DNA from: Paraburkholderia rhynchosiae
Lineage (GTDB): Bacteria > Pseudomonadota > Gammaproteobacteria > Burkholderiales > Burkholderiaceae
Direction of reading: 5' to 3'
Assembly (NCBI RefSeq): GCF_002879865.1
Contig: NZ_PNXY01000039.1
Location: forward strand, 1 to 46,778
DNA: 46,778 nucleotides
The translations under genes were made by a program, and so were the position numbers. Below, one piece after another: positions 17,033 to 24,732 of the stretch (positions are counted from its first letter, which is position 1; each line of letters starts with the position of its first letter). The notes beneath the pieces were generated by a model. The model had not been told where the DNA came from. It ran no database searches and saw only the letters and a list, made by a program, of their open reading frames with translations.

Positions 17033-17462
17033 AACTCGCAGACGTCAAAGTCGAATACTCGTGCGGTACGACGATATCGGACAGGGTGACGCTTGACCCG
17101 GCAACGGGACAGGTGCATCTGCCTCGCGTCTTCAGGCCCTGCTGAGCGCGATGGACGAAACCGAATGCTCCCCGTCTTTTATTCTGGAGTACAACGGCTC
17201 CACGTTGCCTGTCACGGTGGATTCGAACGGACTTCGGAAAATCGGAGTGCCCGATGAGCCGAAGTCAGGCTTCGAGCAGCTGTTGAATCCGACGAAGGAT
17301 CAGCGACAGCAGAACGCACGGTTCCTTCATACTCTGTCGGCTGCGTCCGTGGGCGGCCTTGTCGGCTACGTTCATGCTGCCTCCAGGCTGGACTCGACGA
17401 CAATCGCCGGCACCGCGATTCTCGCAATAGTTGCGATACTATTGGTATGTCGGTTTTGTTGA
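17029..17462 (+). pseudogene. Hypothetical membrane-anchored protein split by a frameshift
   Basis: The first frame from 17029 (MKLADVKVEYSCGTTISDRV, then TLDPATGQVHLPRV) stops at 17145. In the next frame, LQALLSAMDETECSPSFILE continues naturally, followed by YNGSTLPVTVDSNGLRKIGV and a C-terminal hydrophobic segment, GTAILAIVAILLVCRF. One missing base near 17130 accounts for both halves, giving a protein of about 144 residues with a beta-rich N-terminus and a C-terminal anchor. If the frameshift is real, the second half alone (from ATG 17151) might still be translated. Family unknown. Confidence 0.6.
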
Positions 17463-17479
17463 AATGAAAGGAGATTGAA

Positions 17480-17596
17480 ATGGTTGCAAATCTCATCACT
17501 CTCGTCGTGGGCGTGTCCATTGCAGCATTCTTTCTCTGGACAAATAACAACGGGCGTAAGCGTGATCATGAGCGCGCCTGGGGCAAACGTGACTAA
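17480..17596 (+). CDS. Small single-pass membrane protein
   Basis: Thirty-eight residues from the ATG at 17480, which has an excellent ribosome binding site, AAAGGAG, six bases upstream. The N-terminal half, NLITLVVGVSIAAFFLW, is a membrane helix; the rest (TNNNGRKRDHERAWGKRD) is polar and basic, placing the C-terminus in the cytoplasm. It lies just after the membrane-anchored gene and before tandem terminators. Function unknown, but the initiation signal is strong for so short a gene. Confidence 0.65.
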   Translation: MVANLITLVVGVSIAAFFLWTNNNGRKRDHERAWGKRD

Positions 17597-17630
17597 AGAT
17601 GCGGCCTGACGCCGCTTCAAACAGATAGGG

Positions 17631-17657
17631 CCGCTCCTTCGGGGGCGGTTTTTTTTT
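17631..17657 (+). terminator. Rho-independent terminator
   Basis: CCGCTCC-TTCG-GGGGCGG (one T-G pair) followed by nine T residues. It ends the transcript carrying the small membrane protein at 17480-17596. Confidence 0.85.
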
Positions 17658-17675
17658 CGCCTTTTTCGACCATTG

Positions 17676-17704
17676 AACGCGCCTTCGGGCGCGTTTTTCT
17701 TTTT
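17676..17704 (+). terminator. Second rho-independent terminator
   Basis: AACGCGCC-TTCG-GGCGCGTT, then TTTCTTTTT. It is 19 bases after the first terminator, insulating the following gene. Confidence 0.8.
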
Positions 17705-17716
17705 GCGAGCTCAGAA

Positions 17717-18220
17717 ATGAACCATGCATTTGTAAAACCTGTGGACTATCAGCAGCCCGTTGCCGTCGCCTCGGCGGTCGGAAACGGAAGCGTCGTGGCC
17801 GCGATCGCCGGCGCACGCGCTGATGCGTTGCCGTGCGGTGACCGTCTGGACGTGGAAGGCAAGACTGTTCAGGAGGTCTGTTCGATGCTCTGCAAGGTGT
17901 TGCGCAGTACGGAGCTTGAGCCGGAGTGGCTTGTCGCAGCCAACATGCTGGATGACCCCAACGAAGCGACCAGTGGTGCGCGCATGGACCGGGTCTGGCC
18001 CGCGGACAGCGTCTGGAACCGCGTGGCTGTCTCCGTTGACATTGGCAGATCCGAAGGCTGGATTGTCCACGTCGACTGGATCACGCGCACCGAAATACCG
18101 GACGCCGTCGGCCGCGGATATGCCGTGATGCCGCTTCTGCGTGCAAAGGTGTTCGTCGCGGACCAGGCGTGGCAACTGGCGCGCTTTATGAAGTTGGAGG
18201 CGCACTGCAACTCGGCATAG
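17717..18220 (+). CDS. Hypothetical plasmid protein
   Basis: A soluble protein of 167 residues starting MNHAFVKPVDYQQPVAVASA. The middle contains GKTVQEVCSMLCKVLRSTEL and a Trp-rich segment (MDRVWPADSVWNRVAVSVDI); the end reads QLARFMKLEAHCNSA. No signal peptide, membrane helix or known motif. It is isolated by tandem terminators upstream and is convergent with the imuB relic, whose end it nearly reaches. Composition and codon use look like a real gene. Confidence 0.6.
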   Translation: MNHAFVKPVDYQQPVAVASAVGNGSVVAAIAGARADALPCGDRLDVEGKTVQEVCSMLCKVLRSTELEPEWLVAANMLDDPNEATSGARMDRVWPADSVWNRVAVSVDIGRSEGWIVHVDWITRTEIPDAVGRGYAVMPLLRAKVFVADQAWQLARFMKLEAHCNSA

Positions 18221-18252
18221 CCGGGCAGGCCGAAGGAACCCGGCGCCATGAC

Positions 18253-19687
18253 TTATCCGAAAAGTCCGTGCAGATACCAGCGCGGCTCATCGTCGTCAAC
18301 GGCGCCGTCCGCTCGCGGAAGATCCAGTAGCAGACGTGATCGTCGGCTTCCGCAACAAAGTAATCACGCGTCACTGGCTCGCCCTGGAACCAGCCCGCCT
18401 CGACTCGCTCACCGGACGATACCGTGCGCAACGACGTGCCATAGAAGGGGCGTTCGCCTCGCATCAGCAGCTTGATCGGCGCTTCGAGCTGCCACGTGGG
18501 GCGCGGCGTGTCTGTCGCTGGTGCGACGTACTTTGTCTTGTCGGTCACCGACACCCAGCGTGCGGCCACCTCGGGTCGATGGTCCGCGAGCGGCACGGGT
18601 CGCAGCACGTTTTCTGCGCCTAGGCGCGCGACCAGCAGTTCGAGCAGCCGCGCGTGGTCGGACGCAGTGCCGCCCGGGTCGGGAAAAAGCGAGTCCGATG
18701 CAGCTTCGGCCTCTTTGACCTCCTGCACAACGACTTGCAGCGCAATAACGGCGCCCGCCAGTTCGACGCGCGTGAGTCGTTCTTTCAGCAGACGCACGAG
18801 GTGATCCTCGCGCCACGTTGGCTCGGCGAGCGACACTTCGATCGCGGTCGGCTCTATCGCGTCCCGGCAAGCTGTTTCTGTGACAGCCAGCCGGTCAACT
18901 GCACGACGAGCCGGCGCGCCGCAAAGAGACAGGCTTCGGCGTGCTCAATGCGGTCCGGCAGTTCCACGCGCGCCCGGAAAGTCTGCGGCGTCTCAAACCA
19001 TTCGTACACTTCGGGTGCATCTCCACTCGCGCGGTCGAGCAGATCAAGCAATGCCGTTCCGCAGCGTTTCTTGAGGCCTGCGCGAGGCAGGCGCATGAGT
19101 TGTCCGACCGTCTCGCAGCCAATGCCGGATAGCCAGTCCAGATGGCGACGGGAGGGCGGGGGCAGGTTCACGGGCAGGTTGGCCAGCGCGCGAGCGAGCG
19201 AATCATGAGACAACGCTGCGCCGCCACGATAACGCGCGAGTAGCCATGCGGCCTGTCCCGTTGGCGCCACGCTGATCGTGGCGGTTACGCCGATCGCGGC
19301 CGCTACGCGGCGCGCCATACGGCGCAGGGATCGGATGCCGCCGAACAGCCGCAGGCTTGCCGACACGTCGACGAGCACCGTACCTTCTTCCGCAATCACG
19401 ACCTGCGGTGACAGGTTCAGCAGGCCTGTGGCGACCTCGCGCACGGCGTTGACCTCCGCCGCGCCGTCGCGCTCCTGCATCTGGGTGGCCGGGGCGAGCG
19501 TCAGTACACCGCCGCGGCGCATTCCGATGCACACGCCGGCAGCGCGCGCAGACGTATCCGCGGCAATGACGCGCTCCTTTTCGAGCACGGCAAGGCCTTC
19601 GGCTGCATCGAGCGCTTCATGCGACCACTTCGGCCGAAACACTTCGAGGCACAACAACGGAAGATGGACGCCTATCCACAGTTGCAT
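18253..19687 (-). pseudogene. imuB: ImuB, Y-family polymerase-like protein, decayed
   Basis: ImuB is the catalytically dead Y-family subunit linking ImuA and DnaE2 in SOS mutagenesis. The N-terminal part, from MQLWIGVHLPLLCLEVF at 19687, is intact through the palm and finger region (DVSASLRLFGG, LRRMARRVAAAIG) to about 18855. Two disruptions follow. Near 18855 the frame breaks and about 15-20 residues normally lying before IEPTAIEVSLAEPTWRE are missing. Near 18290 a single missing base displaces the usual C-terminus, which reads DDDEPRWYLHGLFG in another frame to a stop at 18253. No dnaE2 follows. A non-functional relic unless the indels are errors. Confidence 0.85.
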
Positions 19688-20149
19688 TGCGTTTTACGTT
19701 CAGGATCGGAGAGGGCGTCAATGCGACGAACAGCGGTTCATCGCGCGCAGGGCCACGGCGTTTCAGGAATTCGATGTTGACGCCGTCTTTTGCGGCGCGG
19801 ATCGCGAGCCGCAATGGCGCGGGTGATGCATCGCGCGTCGTAGCCAGCGGCCGCAGCATGAAAAACAGCGACTCAGACGCCTGCGCGGCCAGGTGCAGCC
19901 GGCGCAATGACTCGGGCCGTACATGGTTCTGCCAGAAAAGCAGCGCGCCGCAAGTGCCAGCCCGCAGAATCTGCTCCGCAGCCACAACGCATCGGCCGTT
20001 CTCGGCGCCTTCACCGTCATGAGATTCGCCGCATCAAGTCCCCACCAGGCGAAAGCGGTGGGTTGAACCGATATTTCCGCGGTCACCACAGCCCGGGTAG
20101 GAGAGCAGAACGGCCGCGGTCGCAGTGCGGCCGTTGCAGGCGGGAGCGG
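19617..20149 (-). pseudogene. imuA: ImuA, RecA-like SOS mutagenesis protein, truncated and frameshifted
   Basis: ImuA works with ImuB and DnaE2 in error-prone repair. The C-terminal part reads AAEQILRAGTCGALLFWQ, then RPESLRRLHLAAQASESLFF and FLKRRGPARDEPL. Just upstream, in another frame, GLDAANLMTVKAPRTADALW is the segment that normally precedes it. One missing G near 19984 (TGGGCTGC to TGGCTGC) joins the two. The N-terminal third, with the usual start, is absent upstream of about 20149. The end overlaps the imuB start by about 70 bases, as in an operon. Confidence 0.85.
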
Positions 20150-20413
20150 CTTGAAACATGGTGCGTCGTGCCCACCGTCGACCGCGGCCGCCGTTTCCAT
20201 CCGGCACCCGTCTCGCGGTTGTCGCTTCGAGTGATTTTTAAATTCACGTGGCTTAATCGCGGGATTTTTCTTCACGGTTTTGAAAGCGCCAGCTTATCAG
20301 CGGAGAACTGTGGCTATTGGCGCGATCAGATTTGATTGCGGTTATGAAGCGATTTGTGTGTAGTGGCTGTTTTGGTAGTATTCGCTGGTCGTAACAGAAA
20401 ACATGAGTGCTTT

Positions 20414-20892
20414 ATGCCTGTCGCATGCACATTCAGCCTGAATTCACAAACCACATCGGTACTATCTTGCCCCGGCGTTGGGCTGTTCAGTGCATTTTCA
20501 GGTACGTCCACCGGACGTGATAATCCGCGGGCGGTAGCACAGGCAGATACTGGACCGTTACCGCCGGGACGCTACTATCTCGTAGATCGCCAAAGCGGCG
20601 GCCGTTTGGGCTGGCTTTATGACTTCGCACGGACGTACGCCTATGGACAGACCGAACCCAGTGGTTCATGCTGTGGCGCGAAGGCTCGGGGGATACGACG
20701 GTTATCAATGGCGTCCGGCGGGGCTCTTTCCGTCTTCACCCAATGGGGCCGCGCCGGCTGTCAGAAGGTTGCATAACAGTCGTGAATCAAGATCAGTTCA
20801 AAATACTGGCCGATTATCTGCACAAACAGGGTGCGACGTTGCCGATCCCGGGCACTGCGCTGAAGGCATACGGCTACGTGGACGTACAGTAA
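20414..20892 (+). pseudogene. Tlde1-like (DUF2778) T6SS L,D-transpeptidase-type effector, frameshifted
   Basis: Starts MPVACTFSLNSQTTSVLSCP and continues with GVGLFSAFSG and PLPPGRYYLVDRQSGGRLGW, the DUF2778 pattern. In the next frame the catalytic part continues: WFMLWREGSGD, then RGSFRLHPMGPRRLSEGCIT, with the HP...SxGC signature of L,D-transpeptidase-like Tlde1 effectors, which attack peptidoglycan precursors in the target periplasm. The frames join if one base is missing near 20646. The full protein would be about 160 residues, with no signal peptide, as expected for secretion by T6SS. Its stop overlaps the next start as TAATG. Confidence 0.8.
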
Positions 20893-21170
20893 TGAAAATT
20901 GCCCGCAATATCGCAAACGTCGCGGCCACGTTGGTGCTGGGTGACCTGCTTGCGCGCCAGGTGGCAACAGCAGTGTATGCAAGTCCTGACGCGGTCCAGT
21001 CAATAAGACGGCTTCTGATGTCGGTCGGCGTATTAAAGCCCGACAGTTCGTACGACATCGACGGTCCCTTGCTGATCGCAATTCTCGTCGTGTCGGTTGC
21101 GATAGTCGGCGTGGCTGTCTGGGCCATCAACATCGGTGCACGACGCTACCGGCAAGCGGCGCACCACTGA
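20892..21170 (+). CDS. Likely immunity protein for the Tlde1-like effector (membrane)
   Basis: Ninety-two residues from the ATG at 20892, which shares an A with the effector stop codon. The N-terminus MKIARNIANVAATLVLGDLL is weakly signal-like or an anchor, and LLIAILVVSVAIVGVAVWAI near the C-terminus is a clear membrane helix with a basic tail (GARRYRQ) inside. Between them is a short periplasmic stretch. Placement directly after a periplasm-acting effector, coupled translation and membrane location fit an immunity role. I do not recognise a named family, so the role is inferred. Confidence 0.6.
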   Translation: MKIARNIANVAATLVLGDLLARQVATAVYASPDAVQSIRRLLMSVGVLKPDSSYDIDGPLLIAILVVSVAIVGVAVWAINIGARRYRQAAHH

Positions 21171-21251
21171 GGCCGGGGATGCGCAGTTAATCGCGCCGCA
21201 CGGTCGTCTGATGCCGCTGCATTGCTCCCGAATCTCACCTCTCGTAAGCGA

Positions 21252-22025
21252 ATGGCAAACCGATCCACAACACGGAAACAACCTCGACCTTCCTCGACGG
21301 GGACGCCGGCATCGATCAGGCCGGATGCGCACGAGGAACTACCAGACGAAGTGAAGGATCGGTTGACCCATGCAGAGATCGTCCGGCTCGACGGCCAGGT
21401 GACCGGGTTGGAGTGCGGCACGATGTCGGTGAAAACTGAGGGGTCCCCGTATGGCGTTACCAAAGGACTGTTGCGTTCGTTTCGATTTCAGGTGAATGGG
21501 ACGTCCCTCGTCCTGTATTCGCCGGAAAGCGCCATCCCTTTCTACGGCAAAGTGGAGTTGCCGCTTGCGGACGGCGACGATGTCTGTCTCGCAATTGCGT
21601 CCGAAGCGCTGGACGGGCAACACCTGGTGTATGGGCTTCGCCATCCGGCGGACCCGCGCGTTTTTGTTGCATTCGCTGCGGGCTCCCTCGAGTTCCAGCC
21701 GGACAGACAGATGTACTACCTGCCGCGCCTCCCCCGTTTCTGGGGAAAAAGCAGAGGGTGGCAGGCGTCGAGATTTGGCGTGGCAGCCATCATGGCCTTC
21801 TGCCTTTTCAACTATCTCGCACGCGGTGAGCGGGTCGAGCACGGACTCTCGGCGTACGTAGTGATGAATTCGATCGTCGCAGTTGCCTTGGCAGGTTACT
21901 TACTGACTATCGCTTATGGGGCGTTGCGTTGGCGACTGAATCTGCCGACGCTCCGTCAGCGCAATCTTCTTGCAGTACTGCATGCGCTTGAGGTTTTCGA
22001 CAAGAGCACGATACGCGCGGTGTAA
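21252..22025 (+). CDS. Hypothetical membrane protein next to the effector module
   Basis: A 257-residue protein (start MANRSTTRKQPRPSSTGTP) with a polar, Pro/Ser-rich N-terminus, a beta-rich central region (FRFQVNGTSLVLYSPESAIP) and two membrane helices near residues 180-240 (FGVAAIMAFCLFNYLARG and a segment including VALAGYLLTIAYGALRW). The rest is cytoplasmic. It is 80 bases after the immunity candidate on the same strand, so may belong to the same transcript as a second immunity or accessory protein. A start ten codons upstream is possible. No family recognised. Confidence 0.6.
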   Translation: MANRSTTRKQPRPSSTGTPASIRPDAHEELPDEVKDRLTHAEIVRLDGQVTGLECGTMSVKTEGSPYGVTKGLLRSFRFQVNGTSLVLYSPESAIPFYGKVELPLADGDDVCLAIASEALDGQHLVYGLRHPADPRVFVAFAAGSLEFQPDRQMYYLPRLPRFWGKSRGWQASRFGVAAIMAFCLFNYLARGERVEHGLSAYVVMNSIVAVALAGYLLTIAYGALRWRLNLPTLRQRNLLAVLHALEVFDKSTIRAV

Positions 22026-22096
22026 TTTGCTACCGTCTCGCGATAGCCTGCCCGGCTCCGGTCATCACGTGAACCGCGGGAGCGCGGTTCACGCGG

Positions 22097-22417
22097 TCAG
22101 TCGGTAGGGCGGCTCCTCACGTAGGCTTCTTCCGCCTTCGCGATCTGACGACGCAAACAGGCGCGCATGTCGTACGCCGCTTCGGCGGCCGTCCTTGCAT
22201 AGCCTTCGCTGATGATGACCGTCTGCCTTGACCTCAAGCAACTCTCTGCCTTCATCGCGAACGCGGTTGAGTACCGTTTTCGAGATGCGCCAGACCCACT
22301 CATCAAGACCAATCTTGTCGGTCGACGGGTACATGTGCCGAACAATTCGCCGTGTGTGAATGTGAACAGGTCATCTCTAGTCACCACGAACTCCAGTGGG
22401 GTATCGTCAATCGCCAT
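22097..22417 (-). pseudogene. Hypothetical protein with two compensating frameshifts
   Basis: The outer parts are readable in one frame: MAIDDTPLEFVVTRDDLFTF at the start and TVIISEGYARTAAEAAYDMR to the end (YVRSRPTD). The middle of that frame (CTRRPTRLVLMSGSGASRK) looks like noise, while another frame there gives PSTDKIGLDEWVWRISKTVL and LNRVRDEGRELLEV, a much better protein. Two opposite indels, near 22335 and 22215, would restore a single protein of about 105 residues. Total length is unchanged. Family unknown. Confidence 0.55.
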
Positions 22418-22518
22418 TTCTCGCCTTCATTTAAGTTAACCGCGCCCCTGCGTGGCAGCGTTCTTCTCAATCCGATCGCACTGGTGAGCCTCTAATCTGT
22501 CCATACGCACACGCCGCT

Positions 22519-22842
22519 TCACTGATCGTTTTCATCGTCGGTCAGCGCCGCGACACGTGGCCATGGCCACGCCTGGAGAGCCCAGCCAGGCGGCTCATCC
22601 ATCACCTGAAAATTGTACTCATGCGGATCATCGAAAATATCGTTGTACGTCTCGTCCAATTCCTGTTGCATGCACTCAAGGTCGGACATGCTCATGTAGT
22701 GCCACGCCTTGCGGAAGCGGTGTTCTCCGGCGACGACTTTTCGCGCCGGGAGGTCGATAACTATCCTGTGTGACAGATACGGCTCACTCGCCCACAGGGA
22801 CTCCCAACGACCGACGGCGTATCGGCATGTCAAAGCGGTCAC
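22519..22842 (-). CDS. Hypothetical protein, downstream partner of a coupled pair
   Basis: A 107-residue soluble, acidic protein from a GTG at 22842 that overlaps the upstream stop as GTGA. It contains RIVIDLPARKVVAGEHRFRK and a conserved-looking acidic segment (LECMQQELDETYNDIFDDPH), then Trp-rich PPGWALQAWPWPRV and an acidic tail. The overlap with 22839-23294 implies joint translation and possibly a complex. No family recognised. Confidence 0.6.
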   Translation of the reverse strand: MTALTCRYAVGRWESLWASEPYLSHRIVIDLPARKVVAGEHRFRKAWHYMSMSDLECMQQELDETYNDIFDDPHEYNFQVMDEPPGWALQAWPWPRVAALTDDENDQ

Positions 22843-23294
22843 TGAAGCATCCGCACGATAACTGCGCCTGCAGGCTTGCCGCCTTCGCGATCGACATAGA
22901 ACGCGACGGCACCTCTTACGACATCGAGCGAGCGGATATGAATCGGCTGGTCCGTCGCGGTCGCCGGCTGATTGGCAGCAGTGCGGCGACGCTTGATTTC
23001 CAGAGCGTTATACGTAATCGGGTAGTCGATCATCTGCGCCTCGGCCAGAACCACGAGTCGGATGCAGTCGTGGCGCACGCCCATCAGTTCCACTTCAATG
23101 ATCCTGTTCAGGATGACGTCCAATGCGGTGAGCAAGTCGGTGTGCTGGGGCCGCAGCGGCTCGTCGGCGAGGAGCTGAACGATGGCGCGGACCAGCCTCG
23201 AATTTTTCACGAGCACGATGCGGTACCGCGTAACGCGAGGCTCCCGGCTATACGCCGGATAGATGATATCTTTGAACGCGCTTTTATAGAACAT
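22839..23294 (-). CDS. Hypothetical protein, upstream partner of a coupled pair
   Basis: A protein of 151 residues starting MFYKSAFKDIIYPAYSREP. A mixed alpha/beta region includes VTRYRIVLVKNSRLVRAIV, then a helix with HTDLLTALDVILNRIIE and a strand-like HDCIRLVVLAEAQMIDYPIT. The C-terminal third is less ordered. The TGA overlaps the next gene by 4 bases. The layout faintly recalls JAB-domain RadC-like plasmid proteins, but the metal-binding H-x-H and S/D residues are not visible, so I do not assign it. Confidence 0.55.
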   Translation of the reverse strand: MFYKSAFKDIIYPAYSREPRVTRYRIVLVKNSRLVRAIVQLLADEPLRPQHTDLLTALDVILNRIIEVELMGVRHDCIRLVVLAEAQMIDYPITYNALEIKRRRTAANQPATATDQPIHIRSLDVVRGAVAFYVDREGGKPAGAVIVRMLQ

Positions 23295-23411
23295 GGCTGA
23301 GCCTCAGAGTATGGCCGTACCCCGTGTACGGTTCACACACCAGGCTACGCGGCGGTGGCCAAAGTCAAGGGAGCATCGGGCACGTAGGCGTCTTATGCGG
23401 CGCTTCAGTCG

Positions 23412-24353
23412 TCATCCCCTACGTGCTGATCGCCCATCACAACCGGCGGGGAAAATCGTCTCGCGCAATCGGGTCGCCGTCCTGTGACTGGACAGGCCCA
23501 TCAGGTTACTCATCTGTTCGTTGGTCTTGCCTTCCAGAAGGTGTCTGCGACCATACGTGTTGCGCAACAACCGCGGACTTTCGTCGGCGGCCGCAGCGCC
23601 GGCAACGCGTAACGCACTCCGTACGCATTGCCCCAGCGTTGCAGGCTTCATTGGCTTGCCGCCCGCCGTCGCCATGAATAGCAGACCGTCCGACGCCGGC
23701 AGTGCGGCGCGCGCCTTCGCATACTCCCTCACGATCTCTATCGCGAACCCGTCGACGGGCACGCGGCGCGCAATGCGCGGCCCATGTTTTTTCACGTAGA
23801 CGGTGACTCTCGACCCTGCTGTGTCGAGATCGTCCACGCTCAGTGCGCTAAGTTCGGCCGCCGTAATACCAGTGGCAAGCAACAGCGCGACGATCGCCCG
23901 GTTACGCAGTTCCTTGAACGACTCGAAGGTCGCTGTGCGGCAGACGTCCTGCAGCCGGGCATCTTCGTCTGGCCACAGGAAGACTGGCATCGGCTCGTCG
24001 TCGGGCCAATGCTCGCTCGGCAGCAGAGCGGCGGCCGGATTGTCAGTGCGCAAGCCGAGCAGGGAAAGATGGCGCGAGAGCCGGTCCATCAGTTTGAGAT
24101 AGCGCAGGCGAGTCGACGTACCCGGCTCGCAGTCGCGGTCGAGGTCGGCAAAGAAACCGTCGATGTGATCAGTGCCGAAGTCCATCAGCGTAATGCCGCG
24201 GCTGCCGAGATAGCGATAAAAGCGGGCAAACATCGACCGATGCTGAACGATGGAGCGCTCAGCAAAGGCACGCCTGTCTGCGCCGGTCGCCTCGGCGCGT
24301 TGCCATTCGGCATAAGCCGCTTCAGGGTCCGACAGCCAGAATTCGCAATCCAT
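23412..24353 (-). CDS. Tyrosine-recombinase-fold protein with altered catalytic residues
   Basis: About 313 residues from the ATG at 24353 (MDCEFWLSDPEAAYAEWQRA). An N-terminal SAM-like core-binding domain is followed by a catalytic-domain fold with LRNRAIVALLLATGITAAEL, VYVKKHGPRIARRVPVD and SPRLLRNTYGRRHLLEG. In ordinary tyrosine recombinases the first of these carries TGxR; here Arg is replaced (TGITAAEL). The HxLR box reads RLLR, and the final GH...Y region reads MGLSSHRTATRLRETI, with no clear tyrosine. It may be an inactive DNA-binding relative, or use different residues. Another start 12 codons upstream is possible. Confidence 0.7.
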   Translation of the reverse strand: MDCEFWLSDPEAAYAEWQRAEATGADRRAFAERSIVQHRSMFARFYRYLGSRGITLMDFGTDHIDGFFADLDRDCEPGTSTRLRYLKLMDRLSRHLSLLGLRTDNPAAALLPSEHWPDDEPMPVFLWPDEDARLQDVCRTATFESFKELRNRAIVALLLATGITAAELSALSVDDLDTAGSRVTVYVKKHGPRIARRVPVDGFAIEIVREYAKARAALPASDGLLFMATAGGKPMKPATLGQCVRSALRVAGAAAADESPRLLRNTYGRRHLLEGKTNEQMSNLMGLSSHRTATRLRETIFPAGCDGRSARRG

Positions 24354-24618
24354 AAATGTATATACTGAAAGTGCGCCTTCCCCAATCATAACGAAGCTCG
24401 CGCTTCGCCGAAAACCCGGCCGCCAGAAGGAAGGGGCACTGGTCGAAGAGGGTCGGGGTGTCGGTTCCAAACGCTGATTTACCCATACCGGTCGCGACAT
24501 GAGCCGTCGCGCTTAGGTGATTGTCGGCAAGCGCAAACGCGTCAACGACGCCGGCGGGCGTCTGCCACATCATCCGGTAAAGCAGCGTTCGACACTGTTG
24601 CGATAGCTCGTCGGTCAT
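24322..24618 (-). CDS. Possible small gene upstream of the recombinase-like gene
   Basis: From the ATG at 24618 the frame reads MTDELSQQCRTLLYRMMWQT, then VDAFALADNHLSATAHVATG and FLLAAGFSAKRELRYDWG, a coherent helical composition with high third-position GC. It runs into the start region of the recombinase-like gene and overlaps it by about 32 bases. The C-terminal tail (YIYGLRILAVGP) may be read-through of a truncated frame. No family recognised; uncertain. Confidence 0.4.
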   Translation of the reverse strand: MTDELSQQCRTLLYRMMWQTPAGVVDAFALADNHLSATAHVATGMGKSAFGTDTPTLFDQCPFLLAAGFSAKRELRYDWGRRTFSIYIYGLRILAVGP

Positions 24619-24732
24619 GCGATTCCCCATCTTGTTGATCTTCCGCACCCGCGCCTTGGCATCGGTCAGCGGTCGGTACGATGGGCAACAGCCCTCCCGT
24701 CGCACACATTACCCTACTGATGGGTTCTGAAG

